This document shows, piece by piece, positions 27,425 through 37,158 of a DNA stretch of 64,000 bases (position 1 is its first letter; each line of letters starts with the position of its first letter). Origin of the DNA: Sphingomonadales bacterium. Lineage in GTDB: Bacteria > Pseudomonadota > Alphaproteobacteria > Sphingomonadales > Sphingomonadaceae. The notes under the pieces are model-generated. The model worked only from the letters and a program-made list of their open reading frames with translations. It was not told the origin of the DNA and made no database searches. The DNA is taken from positions 33,030 through 97,029 of the forward strand of contig JAFKLT010000038.1 of assembly GCA_017309275.1 (NCBI GenBank). Reading direction: 5' to 3'. Position numbers and translations under genes: made by a program.

Positions 27425-27481
27425 ACCCCGATGACGTACATATCCAAGGGCGCTGGCTCTCACCATCGCTCCCAGGTGTGA

Positions 27482-27979
27482 CTAGATCGGATAGACCAGA
27501 TAGCGGGGTAGTACCGTCGTATCGAGGAGGGTGCGACGGGAAAGAAGCTTAAGATCTCCATCCGCGCCTTCTCGAACGAGATCCTCATATTGCCCCGTCG
27601 CGAGGACTTCGGACACGCCGCTGTCTTCGGGCGTCATGAACACGCTGAAGTTGGACCGCGCTTTCCAGGTGTTATCATCAATTCGGTCCGCCGCGACGCG
27701 CTGAACGAAATGCCGAGTTCGATAGTCCTGAAATGTCCCGGCCCATATCTTCGTGATATAGGTCACTCGGTCGAGCAGGCGCGCGTGGCAGTCGTCGTAC
27801 ATGAAGCCCAGCGCGAGCCCCTGTTCCTCATTTTCACGCGACAGACAGATATAGGATGCGTCGTCCTCTTCCACATAGTTGGATAGCCAGCGCTGCATAT
27901 CCTTGCTGTCGAGTGCGTCCGCGTCCGCGACGAGCAAGTCGTCGAGCGCGCGATTAAAGTTTTCGGGCGCCAAGGTCAT
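27482..27979 (-). CDS. Rieske ring-hydroxylating oxygenase, beta subunit (set 1)
   Basis: Small, non-catalytic NTF2/SnoaL-like subunit of an alpha3beta3 terminal oxygenase, 165 residues. Seen: ADALDSKDMQRWLSNYVEEDDASY, a YITKIWAGTFQDYRTRHFV helix-strand region, and the C-terminal LSRRTLLDTTVLPRYLVYPI typical of benzoate/salicylate-type beta subunits. Start at 27979 (MTLAPENFN) gives ATGA overlap with the alpha gene; the longer frame runs into alpha. It is encoded last in the operon nahE-alpha-beta. Confidence 0.85.
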   Translation of the reverse strand: MTLAPENFNRALDDLLVADADALDSKDMQRWLSNYVEEDDASYICLSRENEEQGLALGFMYDDCHARLLDRVTYITKIWAGTFQDYRTRHFVQRVAADRIDDNTWKARSNFSVFMTPEDSGVSEVLATGQYEDLVREGADGDLKLLSRRTLLDTTVLPRYLVYPI

Positions 27980-29151
27980 GCTGCGCGCCTTTCGAAACCC
28001 ATTATTTCCCGATAATATTCCCATCTCGGAAGATTTCCGCTCTCGTCGTTCTGAAGGAACTCGTCCTCGATCTTCTCTTTGTCACGGACACCTTTTTGAA
28101 AGATGGCCGCGCCGGGCGTGTGGTTCCCGATATGAATCCGGTGAAAAATCGACGCGTCTTCCATGCTGATCAGGCCGCTCGGACCCAAGAGGTTCGAACT
28201 TTGGCGCAAGCGGTGCCGCACCATCTCCTCATCGTCATCGGCATGCGCGAAATAAGCGTAATGCACTTCGACCCGCTCATGATCGATGGGCGTCGCGAAC
28301 CGCAGGTTGATAACGTCCAAATGCTTCGTTGCAACGAAGGTCGGAAAGAGGCTGACGATCCGGGATCCGACGGAGGGGTCCTGCCCCTTGAACTCGATGA
28401 TCGACGGATCTTCGAGCATCGTATCGCCACGGGCAACCGACAGCTCGGATTCAAAGCCTATATGGCCCCGTTTCGTGCTGGTGAACTGGCGCCCCTTACC
28501 GCCCTGCCAGTTTAGGAGATTGAAGGCCTGGTGCAGGAGCGGTGCATGATAGCCGTCATTGTCGGTATAGGACTTCCAGTTCGTGTTGTACCGGACCTTC
28601 TGGTAGCCGAGCAGCTTGAGGCGGCCGTCCCCCCCCACGAGCTCGCGGAGCGTTTCCACGATCGATCCGAGGCATTCGAGAAGGGGTTCGGTTCGAGCGG
28701 ACATGGTGACGAACACGACGCCGTAGACGCTCTCCATCCGGGGTTGGGCCAAGGGATAGTCGGAGCGGTTGAAGCCAGGCACGAACTCGCGCTGGTTCGG
28801 ACACCCGACCAGGTCCCCCCGCGTGCTGAACAGCCAGCGATGATATGGGCATTCGAATTCCTGCTTGTTACCCATCGGAGCGGTTTCGAGCTGGTTCCCG
28901 CGGTGCGAGCAGGCGTTGAAGAAGGCGCGAACGATACCATCATCGCCGCGCGCGATCAGCAGGGGAATACCGGCGAGACGAAACGTCTTGAAATCCCCCC
29001 GTTCCGGGATCTCGCTCTCATGGCAAACCGGATGCCACTCCTCGCCATGAAAAATGCGCTGCAGTTCGGTGTCGTAAACGTCCTTGCGTACAAAAACTTC
29101 CTTCGGAATCTCATTGAAATTGTGAGGCCAGTCCAAATCTAGCTTCGTCAT
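27976..29151 (-). CDS. Rieske ring-hydroxylating oxygenase, alpha subunit (set 1)
   Basis: Catalytic subunit of 391 residues. Seen: Rieske cluster ligands C-x-H in CSHRGNQ and C-x2-H in CPYHRWLF, and mononuclear iron site in [11 protein letters not shown]. Start at 29151 ([12 protein letters not shown]) overlaps the nahE stop by four bases; the longer frame lies within nahE. It is shorter than BenA (about 450) and resembles the salicylate/anthranilate-like group, but the substrate cannot be read from sequence. Electron supply probably comes from the ferredoxin at 46631 and reductase at 31135, since no reductase is in the operon. Confidence 0.87.
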   Translation of the reverse strand: MTKLDLDWPHNFNEIPKEVFVRKDVYDTELQRIFHGEEWHPVCHESEIPERGDFKTFRLAGIPLLIARGDDGIVRAFFNACSHRGNQLETAPMGNKQEFECPYHRWLFSTRGDLVGCPNQREFVPGFNRSDYPLAQPRMESVYGVVFVTMSARTEPLLECLGSIVETLRELVGGDGRLKLLGYQKVRYNTNWKSYTDNDGYHAPLLHQAFNLLNWQGGKGRQFTSTKRGHIGFESELSVARGDTMLEDPSIIEFKGQDPSVGSRIVSLFPTFVATKHLDVINLRFATPIDHERVEVHYAYFAHADDDEEMVRHRLRQSSNLLGPSGLISMEDASIFHRIHIGNHTPGAAIFQKGVRDKEKIEDEFLQNDESGNLPRWEYYREIMGFERRAA

Positions 29152-30167
29152 GGGATTGCCTCCAATGATAATGGCGTGGATTGCTCGCGTTCCAGCTCGC
29201 GTCCCAGATCGGCCCACATCGTGCCGGATTTGCGCGCCCCGGCCAGAAACGGCTCGGGTACGAGATGATAGGGCGGCCGAACTGGTCCCGCTTTCATCCA
29301 CCCTGCAGCGTCCATTCGGGCCTTCTCGAGGCCGATGTTATACGTTGAAAATTCCTTGAAGCTCCCATTCGGGAACAGGGGCGCGGCGGTGGGGCCCAGA
29401 CGCGCCTGCAGCGCCCGCGCGGCCGCCCAGTCGCCGCTTGCCCTCGCCTTCGCGACAATATCGCGCAAACTCGTCGTCACGAGCGGATGGCAAACGGCGC
29501 CACTGGACCAGAAGGCATCGATCTCGTCGACCATCCGCGCCGCCGCATAATAATCGAAATCGATGGGGAGTAGCTTGATATTGCCCTTCACGGCCGCGAG
29601 ATCGGCCAGCAGCGTACCGACCCCGATATATTTCGCGGTCACGACCTGGGGAATTTCCGCGACCTGCGCCCAGAATGCCCGCGGAAAATCGAACTTGAAC
29701 GCTTCGGGGTTGGCGTAAATGGCGATATTCATTTCGGGGACGGCCTCGGCGACGTCGCGATAGAATTGCACGGAAACGTCGAGCGCGGGCGCGCACCACA
29801 TCGGAATGCCAAGCATGGTCCCGTCGGCGCCAAGCGCAAGCGCTTCCCGGGTCAGGGCGATCGTATCGCGCGTGTTAAGGCAGGTCGTGCCCACGAACAC
29901 GGGAACGCGGCCGCCGGCCGCATCGACAATCGCTCGCATATAATCGAGCTTTTCGCCGTGGGTGAGCGTTGCCGCCTCTCCCAAAGTTCCCATGCTGAGA
30001 ATGCCGTCAATTCCAGCGTCGATCAGCCCGTTCACCACCCGCGCGGCTTCATCCAGGTCGACCGTGTTCTCTGAGCGCCAGTCCGAGGCGTTTTCGGTAG
30101 CGGGCGTCGGCACGATGGCCCAGGCGCCTTTGATATCATCGGGTCGGAGCAGCCGGCTGCGCATCAT
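29148..30167 (-). CDS. nahE: NahE-like hydratase-aldolase (trans-o-hydroxybenzylidenepyruvate)
   Basis: DapA-family Schiff-base aldolase of 339 residues that hydrates and cleaves trans-o-hydroxybenzylidenepyruvate-type compounds to an aromatic aldehyde (salicylaldehyde in naphthalene breakdown) and pyruvate. Seen: [44 protein letters not shown] and the Schiff-base Lys179 in VTAKYIGVG, plus the C-terminal [18 protein letters not shown] that distinguishes NahE/PhdJ from dihydrodipicolinate synthase. First gene of a three-gene operon, with an operator-like site 44 bases upstream. Strong evidence that a bicyclic aromatic is opened by this organism. Confidence 0.93.
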   Translation of the reverse strand: MMRSRLLRPDDIKGAWAIVPTPATENASDWRSENTVDLDEAARVVNGLIDAGIDGILSMGTLGEAATLTHGEKLDYMRAIVDAAGGRVPVFVGTTCLNTRDTIALTREALALGADGTMLGIPMWCAPALDVSVQFYRDVAEAVPEMNIAIYANPEAFKFDFPRAFWAQVAEIPQVVTAKYIGVGTLLADLAAVKGNIKLLPIDFDYYAAARMVDEIDAFWSSGAVCHPLVTTSLRDIVAKARASGDWAAARALQARLGPTAAPLFPNGSFKEFSTYNIGLEKARMDAAGWMKAGPVRPPYHLVPEPFLAGARKSGTMWADLGRELEREQSTPLSLEAIP

Positions 30168-30210
30168 CCCTCTCCTTTTGGACCTGCAGAATCACGGCCC
30201 TTTCGTTGTT

Positions 30211-30282
30211 CATAGTGTAATGCATTACTCCTTGTGTTTGCAAGCTGCGACATGTAATTCCTGAATCAACCATTGCGTAACA
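30211..30282. promoter_or_regulatory. operator-like sites between nahE and the SDR gene
   Basis: CATAGTGTAATG (30211-30222) matches the island operator at 10 of 12 positions and lies 44 bases upstream of nahE. CATTGCGTAACA (30271-30282) matches 8 of 12 and lies 55 bases before the SDR start. The spacing mirrors that of the hpaH/hydrolase promoter pair. Confidence 0.5.
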
Positions 30283-30337
30283 ATTCTATCCAGTTGATAT
30301 TTATCAATTTTAGTTGCGCAATAATGGAGAGCTCACG

Positions 30338-31123
30338 ATGATTTCCTCCGGGCGATATGCCGATAAAATTGCCGTGGTTACGGGCGGAGCCCAAGGCATC
30401 GGATTGGCGGTTGCGACCCGAATGGCCCGGGAAGGCGCGACAGTGACCATCGCTGACCGCGCCGAGGACGCCACGATGGCGGCCGTTGCGGGCCTTCGTT
30501 CCGACGGGCTCGACGCTTATGGTGAAATTCACGACCTTGAGAAAAGAGACGGCGCCTGTTCGCTTTACGGGAATGTGATCGAGCGGCATGGGCGCGTCGA
30601 TGTCGCGGTCCATAATGTCGGCGGCACGATCTGGGCCAAGCCCTTCTGGGACTATTGCGCGGAGGAGATAGAGGCTGAGATCAACCGTTCGCTCTGGCCT
30701 ACGATCTGGTGCTGTCATGCCGTGCTCCCGCATCTTTTGGCGGCGGGCCAGGGTGCGATCGTCAACGTCGGCTCGGTCGCGACGCGTGGGATCAACCGCT
30801 TGCCCTATGCCGCAGCGAAGGGCGGCGTTGCTGCGCTGACCGTGGCGCTTGCCCAGGATCTCGAAGACAGGCCCATTCGGGTCAATTGCGTGGCGCCAGG
30901 CGGCGTGAACGTCACGAGAGTCACACCCAGAAATCCGGCCGAGCCCACCGAGGCAGACAAGGCAGGGTTCGAGGCTGTCGTAAGGCAGACGCTGCGCGAT
31001 ACCCCGATGGCGCGCTTTGGCGAGGTCGACGAGATAGCTGCCGCCATCTGTTTTCTCGGCGCCCCCGAGGCCTCCTACATCACCGGACAGACGCTCTATG
31101 TTGCCGGAGGCGGGATAGGCTGA
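30338..31123 (+). CDS. benD: BenD/XylL-like dihydrodiol carboxylate dehydrogenase (SDR)
   Basis: Short-chain dehydrogenase of 261 residues that oxidises 1,2-dihydroxycyclohexa-3,5-diene-1-carboxylate to catechol and CO2. Seen: TGGAQGIGLAVA cofactor motif, and the BenD signature HNVGGTIWAKPFWDY followed by AEINRSLWPTIWCCHAVLPH, then NVGSVATRGINRLPYAAAKGG with Tyr-x3-Lys. Start at ATG 30338 with GGAGAG seven bases upstream. It stands alone on the plus strand, separated from the BenA-like genes at 44 kb, but would link a benzoate-type dioxygenase to the catechol meta pathway. Confidence 0.92.
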   Translation: MISSGRYADKIAVVTGGAQGIGLAVATRMAREGATVTIADRAEDATMAAVAGLRSDGLDAYGEIHDLEKRDGACSLYGNVIERHGRVDVAVHNVGGTIWAKPFWDYCAEEIEAEINRSLWPTIWCCHAVLPHLLAAGQGAIVNVGSVATRGINRLPYAAAKGGVAALTVALAQDLEDRPIRVNCVAPGGVNVTRVTPRNPAEPTEADKAGFEAVVRQTLRDTPMARFGEVDEIAAAICFLGAPEASYITGQTLYVAGGGIG

Positions 31124-31134
31124 AGTTCGGGGAC

Positions 31135-32367
31135 CTAGGAAGCAGACTTCTTCAATATTTCGCGCAGCGGGACATCGACATCGGCCAACTCCGCCGGTCC
31201 GACGCGCGCGCGGCGTTCGACAAGGCGCTTGGCGACTCCCATATCTGCCGACCGGTTCGCGGTCAGCGCGCCCATGACGAGATCTCCTGCGAGGAAGAAT
31301 GCGCAAAAGGCATCATCCTCCACCCTCCCGCGCATGATGAGCTGCTGCTGCGCGTCGATGCGCCCGGTCACTTGTATGTTCAGATCATATTGGTCGCTCC
31401 AGAACCAGCACGGGCGGCAATATTCGACGGGTTGACCGAGCATGGCGGCCGCTGCAGCTGCGCCCTGCTCGGCTGCATTCTGATAGGTCTCCATTCGCAC
31501 GCGGCCGCCGAAGAAGTCGGGTTGCTCGGCGACGTCGCCCGCGGCGAAGATGACGGGATTGCTGGTACGGCATTGCGCGTCGACTACGATCCCATTGCCG
31601 ACGATCAGGCCGGCATCCGCTGCCAGTTCGACGGCCGGGACGATCCCGATACCCACAACAACTGCGTCGCAGGCAAGTTCTTCGCCATCATCGAGCTCGA
31701 CGGCGCAGACTTTCGCGCCGCTCAGGCGAAGACCTTTGACCGATCGGCCGTAGAGCGCACGAACGCCCTGCATCCGGTGATGCTCGCCGAGCCAAGCTCC
31801 AAAATGGTCCCCGAGTGCCCGGATCATCGGCGAAGCGAACGGCTCAACAGCGGTAACATTGCAGCCCATTCGCCGCGCGCTGGCAGCAACCTCGGCGCCG
31901 ATGACGCCCATTCCGATGATCACGATCTGCGCGCCGGGCCGCAGATCGGCGGCAAGGCCGGCGGCGTCGCCAAGGGTGCGAAGATGGTGCACATTGGCAG
32001 CCTCGGCCCCTGGCAAAGGCAGGCGGCGAGCGGCGCCGCCCGTTGCCAGGAGAATGCGGTCCGCCTGAACCGCTTCGCCGGACGCGAGCCTCAGCGCGCC
32101 GGCGCGCAGGTCGATCGCCGTTGTTCGCACGCCCAGGCGGAGCTCGACCTTGTTCGAGGCGTACCAATGCTCGTCATGAAGATAGAAGCTTCCAGAAGGC
32201 GTTCCGCCTTCCCACAGAAACTCCTTCGAAAGCGGCGGCCGTTCGTAAGGGCGCCACGGCTCCTCGCCGATGAGATGAATATGGCCGTCATAACCTGCGC
32301 TGCGCAGTGATTCCGCCGCCCTTGCGCCGGCCATGTTTGCGCCGACGACCGCAATGCTATTGATCAC
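31135..32367 (-). CDS. FAD-dependent ferredoxin reductase (BphA4 class)
   Basis: NADH:ferredoxin oxidoreductase of 410 residues feeding electrons to Rieske oxygenases. Seen: N-terminal FAD motif AVVGANMAGARAAESLR, RPPLSKEFLW, NAD-binding IGMGVIGAEVAASARRMG and second FAD motif IFAAGDVAEQPD. It is the last gene of the twelve-gene meta-cleavage operon and the only dedicated oxygenase reductase in the window, so several terminal oxygenases must share it. Convergent with the SDR gene at a 12-base gap. Confidence 0.9.
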   Translation of the reverse strand: MINSIAVVGANMAGARAAESLRSAGYDGHIHLIGEEPWRPYERPPLSKEFLWEGGTPSGSFYLHDEHWYASNKVELRLGVRTTAIDLRAGALRLASGEAVQADRILLATGGAARRLPLPGAEAANVHHLRTLGDAAGLAADLRPGAQIVIIGMGVIGAEVAASARRMGCNVTAVEPFASPMIRALGDHFGAWLGEHHRMQGVRALYGRSVKGLRLSGAKVCAVELDDGEELACDAVVVGIGIVPAVELAADAGLIVGNGIVVDAQCRTSNPVIFAAGDVAEQPDFFGGRVRMETYQNAAEQGAAAAAAMLGQPVEYCRPCWFWSDQYDLNIQVTGRIDAQQQLIMRGRVEDDAFCAFFLAGDLVMGALTANRSADMGVAKRLVERRARVGPAELADVDVPLREILKKSAS

Positions 32368-32378
32368 TATTGGTCACC

Positions 32379-33884
32379 CTATTGATCGAACATTCCAAGC
32401 TTGCCCTCGTCGAGGTTCACGATCACCGACTTCGTCTGGGTATAGTGGTTGAGCACCTCGTGACTAAACTCCCGGCCAAACCCGCTCTGCTTGTATCCGC
32501 CGAGCGGCATGTTTGGTTTGAGGTTATAATATCGGTTGATCCATACCGTCCCGGTTTCAAGCTTCCTTGCAATGCGATGCGCGCGCGCGAGGTCGCGGGT
32601 CCACACGCCGCCGGCGAGGCCGAAGCTCGTGTCATTGGCACGCGCCATCATCTCGTCCTCGTCGCGCCAGCTTTGCACTGTGGTAACAGGACCGAAGATC
32701 TCTTCTTGCGCAATTCGCATGTCGTTTGCGACCTTGGTGAAGATTGTCGGCTGGACGAAATGCCCTTTCGCGAGCCCGGCATCCGCCGAACGCGCGCCGC
32801 CGGCAAAGACCGTCGCCCCTTCCTCGATCGCGAGCGCGAGGTAGGATTCGATCTTCTCCATTTGCATAGTCGAAGCCTGCGCTCCGAGCTGCGTGGCAGG
32901 GTCCAGCGGATCGCCCTGCCTGATGTTGCCGAGCGCATCACGAAATTTCTCGAGAAACTCTTCCTCTATTGCCTCGTGAAGGAAGAGGCGCGACCCGGCG
33001 AGGCACACCTCGCCCTTGTTAAGGACGGTCGACATCGTTGCGCTCTCGACAGCCGCGTCGATATCGGCATCGGCACAAATGATGTGCGCCGATTTTCCGC
33101 CGAGTTCGAGCGTCTGCGGAATGATATTCGCCGAGGCATATTGGATCACGCGGCGCGCGGTCGCGACCGATCCCGTGAAAGCGACTTTGCGCACGTCGGG
33201 ATGGGTTACGAGCGCCTCTCCGACGTCGGCCCCATAACCCGTGACGACATTCACCACACCCGGCGGCAGAATATCGGCCATCTCCACGAAAAATTCGAGC
33301 ACCGAGAGGCATACCGTTTCGGCCGGCTTCAATACCACCGTATTGCCCGCCGCCAGAGCCGGCGCGATTTTGCACGCCATCATGAGCAGGGGAACATTCC
33401 ACGGTATGATCTGGGCGCAGACGCCCAGCGGCTCGCGGTGCACGATGCCGATCGCATCGGGAAAGTCCAGCGTCTGGCCATGCAGGCCGTAGGCGGCACC
33501 CGCGAAGAGTTCGAACTGGCCGATCGCGTTGGGCAGGTCGAAATACAGCGACTCGCGGATGGGCTTACCGTTGTTCAGCGTTTCGAGGACGGCATATTCT
33601 TCAAGGCGCGCCTTGAGGCGGCGCGCAATTTCGTAAAGAAGGTCCTGCCGCTCCGCCGCGCTGCTCTGGGACCATGCGGGAAAGGCCGCTTTTGCCGCCG
33701 CCACGGCCCGACCAACATCGGCGGCGTTCCCAGCTTGAATTCGGGCGAGCGTCTCACCCGTAGCAGGGTTGAGCAGCGCGATTGTCTTGCCGCTGGCGCC
33801 CCCGACCCATTCTCCGCCAATCAGATGGCCATATTCGTCGCGAATGCCATAGTTGCTTTCAATCGCCTTCAGATTTGTCGACAT
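32379..33884 (-). CDS. aldehyde dehydrogenase
   Basis: NAD(P)-dependent aldehyde dehydrogenase of 501 residues. Seen: VCAQIIPWNVPLLMMACK, LELGGKSAHIICAD with the general base Glu, nucleophile in NKGEVCLAGSR, and QEEIFGPVTTVQSW. The start at 33884 (MSTNLKAIE) follows a GGAG and sits 14 bases behind the ferredoxin gene; the upstream open frame is a shadow of other genes. It is co-transcribed with the meta pathway but is distinct from the hydroxymuconic semialdehyde dehydrogenase at 37965. A benzaldehyde or salicylaldehyde substrate is plausible. Confidence 0.87.
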   Translation of the reverse strand: MSTNLKAIESNYGIRDEYGHLIGGEWVGGASGKTIALLNPATGETLARIQAGNAADVGRAVAAAKAAFPAWSQSSAAERQDLLYEIARRLKARLEEYAVLETLNNGKPIRESLYFDLPNAIGQFELFAGAAYGLHGQTLDFPDAIGIVHREPLGVCAQIIPWNVPLLMMACKIAPALAAGNTVVLKPAETVCLSVLEFFVEMADILPPGVVNVVTGYGADVGEALVTHPDVRKVAFTGSVATARRVIQYASANIIPQTLELGGKSAHIICADADIDAAVESATMSTVLNKGEVCLAGSRLFLHEAIEEEFLEKFRDALGNIRQGDPLDPATQLGAQASTMQMEKIESYLALAIEEGATVFAGGARSADAGLAKGHFVQPTIFTKVANDMRIAQEEIFGPVTTVQSWRDEDEMMARANDTSFGLAGGVWTRDLARAHRIARKLETGTVWINRYYNLKPNMPLGGYKQSGFGREFSHEVLNHYTQTKSVIVNLDEGKLGMFDQ

Positions 33885-33898
33885 GTCGCTTCTCCACC

Positions 33899-34177
33899 TT
33901 ATTCCACAACTTCGATCGTCAGACGACCGAGAGGATAGAGCCGGCAAGCAAGGGCATAACCCGCCTGGAGCTCCGCGTCCGATACATGCGCCTTGCTCAT
34001 CTTGCCGAGCCGATGCGCGCCTTCGATAACCCGTACCCGGCAGATTCCGCAGCCGCCGCCCCGGCATCCGACGCCGATGTCGCTCGCTCCGCTGCGCTCC
34101 ATGGCAACGAGCACGCGCTCCCCGTCCGGGCATGGAAAGGCGCTGCCTCCCACGATTTCCACGAGATGCGGGCGCAT
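33899..34177 (-). CDS. plant-type [2Fe-2S] ferredoxin (XylT-like)
   Basis: A 92-residue ferredoxin with the C-x4-C-x2-C pattern in GVGCRGGGCGICRVRV and a fourth Cys in YALACRLYPLG. In the TOL and dmp pathways such a ferredoxin (XylT/DmpQ) re-reduces the active-site iron of catechol 2,3-dioxygenase after oxidative inactivation. Co-location with the catechol 2,3-dioxygenase operon supports this role rather than supply to Rieske oxygenases, which generally use Rieske-type ferredoxins. Gene lies five bases after the ALDH-proximal tautomerase. Confidence 0.86.
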   Translation of the reverse strand: MRPHLVEIVGGSAFPCPDGERVLVAMERSGASDIGVGCRGGGCGICRVRVIEGAHRLGKMSKAHVSDAELQAGYALACRLYPLGRLTIEVVE

Positions 34178-34182
34178 AGCGA

Positions 34183-34389
34183 CTATCCCCCGGACTCGCG
34201 CGCGCGCCGCGCGGCGAACGACTGGCCGCCAACTGCGAAATGTGCTGCGGGAACCTCACGCAGGATGACGCGAACCGACTCGATCGGCGCCCCGACGGCG
34301 GATACGGCGGCGTCGGTCAGCGCCGCGACGAGAGCTTCCTTCGCCTCCGGCGTTCGTCCCTCGAGCAAGGTGACCTCGATAATCGGCAT
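34183..34389 (-). CDS. 4-oxalocrotonate tautomerase
   Basis: Isomerises 2-hydroxymuconate to 2-oxohex-3-enedioate in the oxidative branch of the meta pathway. The 68-residue protein keeps the catalytic residues at family positions: Pro1 after Met removal, Arg11 (LLEGRTP), Arg39 (SVRVILREV) and Phe50. A short hydrophilic tail follows. Its ATG shares one base with the stop of the decarboxylase gene upstream, matching the close pairing of the two activities. Confidence 0.92.
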   Translation of the reverse strand: MPIIEVTLLEGRTPEAKEALVAALTDAAVSAVGAPIESVRVILREVPAAHFAVGGQSFAARRARESGG

Positions 34390-35159
34390 CAGGCATCAAC
34401 CCTGATCGAAACTGATCCGAGATTCTGGACAGTCGTGCGGATCGACTGACCCTTGGCAAGGGTCGGAGCAGCTGTGATCCCGCCCGCCAGGACGATATCC
34501 CCGGCCTCGATGCGCTCGCCGCCCTCCGACACCATGCGCGCGGCCGCAACGAGCGATCGTAGCGGATGCCCCAATATGGCGGCGCTGGACCCCACTTCGA
34601 CGACTTCGCCGTCGATTTCGAGAATGACCCCGAGATTCGAGATATCCTGGTGCGGGTCGTTCCAGCTTCCGACGACAAAGCCCGAGGAAGAACTGTTGTC
34701 AGCGATGACATCGGCGAGCGCGAACTTGAAATTCTCGTATCGGCTGTCGATCACCTCCATCGCAGGCGCCACCGCGGCAACCGCGGCGAGCGCCTGGGCC
34801 ATCGTAACCCTACCGGCGAGGGGAGCCGACATCAGGAAGGCGATTTCCGGCTCGATGCGTGGGTGGACGAAGTTAGCGAGCGCAAGGCTGCCCCCTTCCT
34901 CGATCAGCATCTTGTCGGTGAGTCGGCCCCAAGCCATCTGGTCGACGCCCACTTGTTGCATCTTGGCCCGGCTCGTGAGACCCATTTTGACGCCGACACG
35001 CCGCTCGCCGCGCTGGAGGCGACGATCGATGGACAGTCGCTGGATTTCATAAGCGTCCTCAACCGTCAGCTCGGGTCGGGCATGGGTCAACTGCGGCGTA
35101 GCCACGCGTTCGTGCGCGGCCCGGTCCAGGATTTCGGCCAGACTTGCCAAATCGCTCAT
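34389..35159 (-). CDS. 4-oxalocrotonate decarboxylase
   Basis: Fumarylacetoacetase-fold, magnesium-dependent enzyme of 256 residues converting 2-oxohex-3-enedioate to 2-hydroxypenta-2,4-dienoate. Seen: [38 protein letters not shown] metal-binding region, [13 protein letters not shown] and [14 protein letters not shown], patterns that match DmpH/XylI rather than the hydratase. Start at 35159 gives ATGA overlap with the aldolase. The large upstream extension of the frame is antisense-like noise within the aldolase gene. Confidence 0.92.
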   Translation of the reverse strand: MSDLASLAEILDRAAHERVATPQLTHARPELTVEDAYEIQRLSIDRRLQRGERRVGVKMGLTSRAKMQQVGVDQMAWGRLTDKMLIEEGGSLALANFVHPRIEPEIAFLMSAPLAGRVTMAQALAAVAAVAPAMEVIDSRYENFKFALADVIADNSSSSGFVVGSWNDPHQDISNLGVILEIDGEVVEVGSSAAILGHPLRSLVAAARMVSEGGERIEAGDIVLAGGITAAPTLAKGQSIRTTVQNLGSVSIRVDA

Positions 35160-36199
35160 TGCGACACCGCCAGTTCCTGGTCCCGAACGAGGTCGAGGGC
35201 GACATCGACGATCATATCTTCCTGGCCGCCGACCATCCGCCGCCTGCCGAGCTCGACCAGGATCTGGCGGGTATCGAGACCATATTGTTCGGCCGCCTTT
35301 TCGGCATGGCGCAGGAAACTGGAATAAACGCCTGCATAGCCCAAGCTGAGAGTCTCGCGATCGACGCGCACCGGGCGGTCCTGCAGTGGCCGCACAATAT
35401 CTTCCGCGGCGTCCATCAAGCCCATCACGTCGCACCCGTGCTTCCAGCCCTTGCGATCGGCGGCGGCGATGAAAACCTCGAGGGGGGCATTGCCCGCCCC
35501 GGCACCCATGCCGGCGAGACTGGCGTCGATGCGCACCGCGCCGGCCTGCGCCGCGACGATCGAGTTTGCGACGCCGAGCGAGAGATTGTGATGCGCATGC
35601 ATCCCGCGCTGCGTTTCGGGCTTGAGGACCCGATCGTAAGCTTCGAAGCGGGTCCGGACGCCGTCCATGTCGAGGGCTCCGCCGCTGTCGGTTACATAGA
35701 TGCAATGGGCGCCATATCCCTCCATGAGCAAGGCTTGCTGCGCGAGCGCTTCGGGATCGATCATATGGCTCATCATCAGGAAGCCAGAGACGTCCATGCC
35801 GAGGTCCCGCGCAATCCCGATATGCTGCTTTGCAACGTCGGCTTCGGTGCAATGGGTAGCGACGCGCACCGAGCGGACGCCGAGACTGTGCGCGCGCCTC
35901 AGTTCCTCGACCGTTCCGATGCCCGGAACCAGAAGCGTCGTCAGCACCGCATGTTCGATGACATCAGCCGCTGCCTCGATCCACTCCCAATCGGTGTGGG
36001 CCCCAAACCCGTAATTAAAGGATGTCCCGTTGAGGCCGTCGCCATGCGAGACTTCGATGGCATCGACCCCGGCTGCGTCGAGCGCCTTTGCAATGGCTCG
36101 CACGCTGTCGGTGCCATACATGTGAAGGATGGCATGCATCCCGTCGCGGAGCGTTACATCCTGGATGTAAAGCGACTGGCTGGATGGATCGAAGGTCAT
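35156..36199 (-). CDS. 4-hydroxy-2-oxovalerate aldolase
   Basis: DmpG-type class II aldolase of 347 residues that cleaves 4-hydroxy-2-oxovalerate to pyruvate and acetaldehyde, channelled to the partner dehydrogenase. Seen: DRE-TIM barrel motif [10 protein letters not shown] (Arg18, Asp19), [17 protein letters not shown]-like [12 protein letters not shown], and metal ligands in [14 protein letters not shown]. Start and stop overlap both neighbours by four bases, as expected for the aldolase-dehydrogenase complex. Confidence 0.95.
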   Translation of the reverse strand: MTFDPSSQSLYIQDVTLRDGMHAILHMYGTDSVRAIAKALDAAGVDAIEVSHGDGLNGTSFNYGFGAHTDWEWIEAAADVIEHAVLTTLLVPGIGTVEELRRAHSLGVRSVRVATHCTEADVAKQHIGIARDLGMDVSGFLMMSHMIDPEALAQQALLMEGYGAHCIYVTDSGGALDMDGVRTRFEAYDRVLKPETQRGMHAHHNLSLGVANSIVAAQAGAVRIDASLAGMGAGAGNAPLEVFIAAADRKGWKHGCDVMGLMDAAEDIVRPLQDRPVRVDRETLSLGYAGVYSSFLRHAEKAAEQYGLDTRQILVELGRRRMVGGQEDMIVDVALDLVRDQELAVSQ

Positions 36200-37131
36200 G
36201 CTGCGATTCTCCCCGTCTGACGCACGAGGACTTCGGCGGCAGCCTTTGCCGCAGCGGTCATGATATCGAGGTTGCCGGCATATTTTGGCAAATAGTCGCC
36301 GGCGCCTTCGACCTCGAGGAAGACGCTGGTCTTCATTCCTTCGAATTCGCCATAGCCCGGGATCTTTAGCGGCCGGTTCGATCCGAACCGTTCGAACTGA
36401 ATGTCCTGCTTCAATCGATACCCTGGCACATAACGCTGGACCTCGGCGACCATCGCCTTGACGGCATCGCAGACCAAGCTCTCGTCAACCAAGTCGGTCA
36501 GGGTGAAGATCGTGTCGCGCATGATCATCGGCGGGTCGGCCGGATTGAGAATGATGATCGCGCGGCCTTTGGCCGCTCCCCCAACAACCTCGATGCCCTT
36601 GGCCGTGGTGCGCGTGAACTCGTCGATATTGGCCCTTGTACCGGGTCCGGCCGACCGGGACGAAACCGACGCGACGATTTCCGCATAATGGACCGGCGTG
36701 ACGCTCGACACCGCAGCGACAATCGGGATCGTCGCCTGTCCGCCGCACGTGACCATATTGATATTGCGAGCGCCCGAGGAGACCGCTGCGTTGACCGGCG
36801 GTACCACGAAAGGGCCGAGCGCGGCGGGCGTCAGATCGACGACAAGCTTTCCATCCGCTGCGAGGGCCTTGGCATGTTCGACATGCGCATAGGCTGAGGT
36901 CGCGTCGAAAACGAGCTCGATGTCAGGGTAATTCGTAAGCGCGCGCAGTCCATCGATACCTTCGTGGGTCGTGGTTACGCCGCGCGCGCGCGCCATCGCA
37001 AGGCCTTCGGAGGCGGGATCTATTCCTACCACAACGGCAAGTTCGAGTTCGCTCGAGCCCCGCAATATCTTGACCATGAGATCGGTGCCGATGTTGCCCG
37101 ATCCGATGATCGCGCATTTCGTCTTCGCCAT
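36196..37131 (-). CDS. acetaldehyde dehydrogenase (acylating)
   Basis: DmpF-type enzyme of 311 residues converting acetaldehyde, NAD and CoA to acetyl-CoA. Seen: N-terminal Rossmann motif [24 protein letters not shown], the catalytic Cys129 in [13 protein letters not shown], and [17 protein letters not shown]. It forms the bifunctional complex with the aldolase encoded immediately downstream. Length and motifs are complete. Confidence 0.95.
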   Translation of the reverse strand: MAKTKCAIIGSGNIGTDLMVKILRGSSELELAVVVGIDPASEGLAMARARGVTTTHEGIDGLRALTNYPDIELVFDATSAYAHVEHAKALAADGKLVVDLTPAALGPFVVPPVNAAVSSGARNINMVTCGGQATIPIVAAVSSVTPVHYAEIVASVSSRSAGPGTRANIDEFTRTTAKGIEVVGGAAKGRAIIILNPADPPMIMRDTIFTLTDLVDESLVCDAVKAMVAEVQRYVPGYRLKQDIQFERFGSNRPLKIPGYGEFEGMKTSVFLEVEGAGDYLPKYAGNLDIMTAAAKAAAEVLVRQTGRIAA

Positions 37132-37158
37132 CTCTTTATCCCTTTCCGGTTGATCGCC

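Noticed and set aside
29148-30167. Dihydrodipicolinate synthase (lysine pathway)
   Set aside because: Although DapA-fold, the C-terminal and active-site segments match NahE/PhdJ hydratase-aldolases and the context is catabolic.
32370-33938. 522-codon plus-strand frame opposite the aldehyde dehydrogenase
   Set aside because: The minus strand holds an aldehyde dehydrogenase with intact motifs; the plus frame is a shadow.
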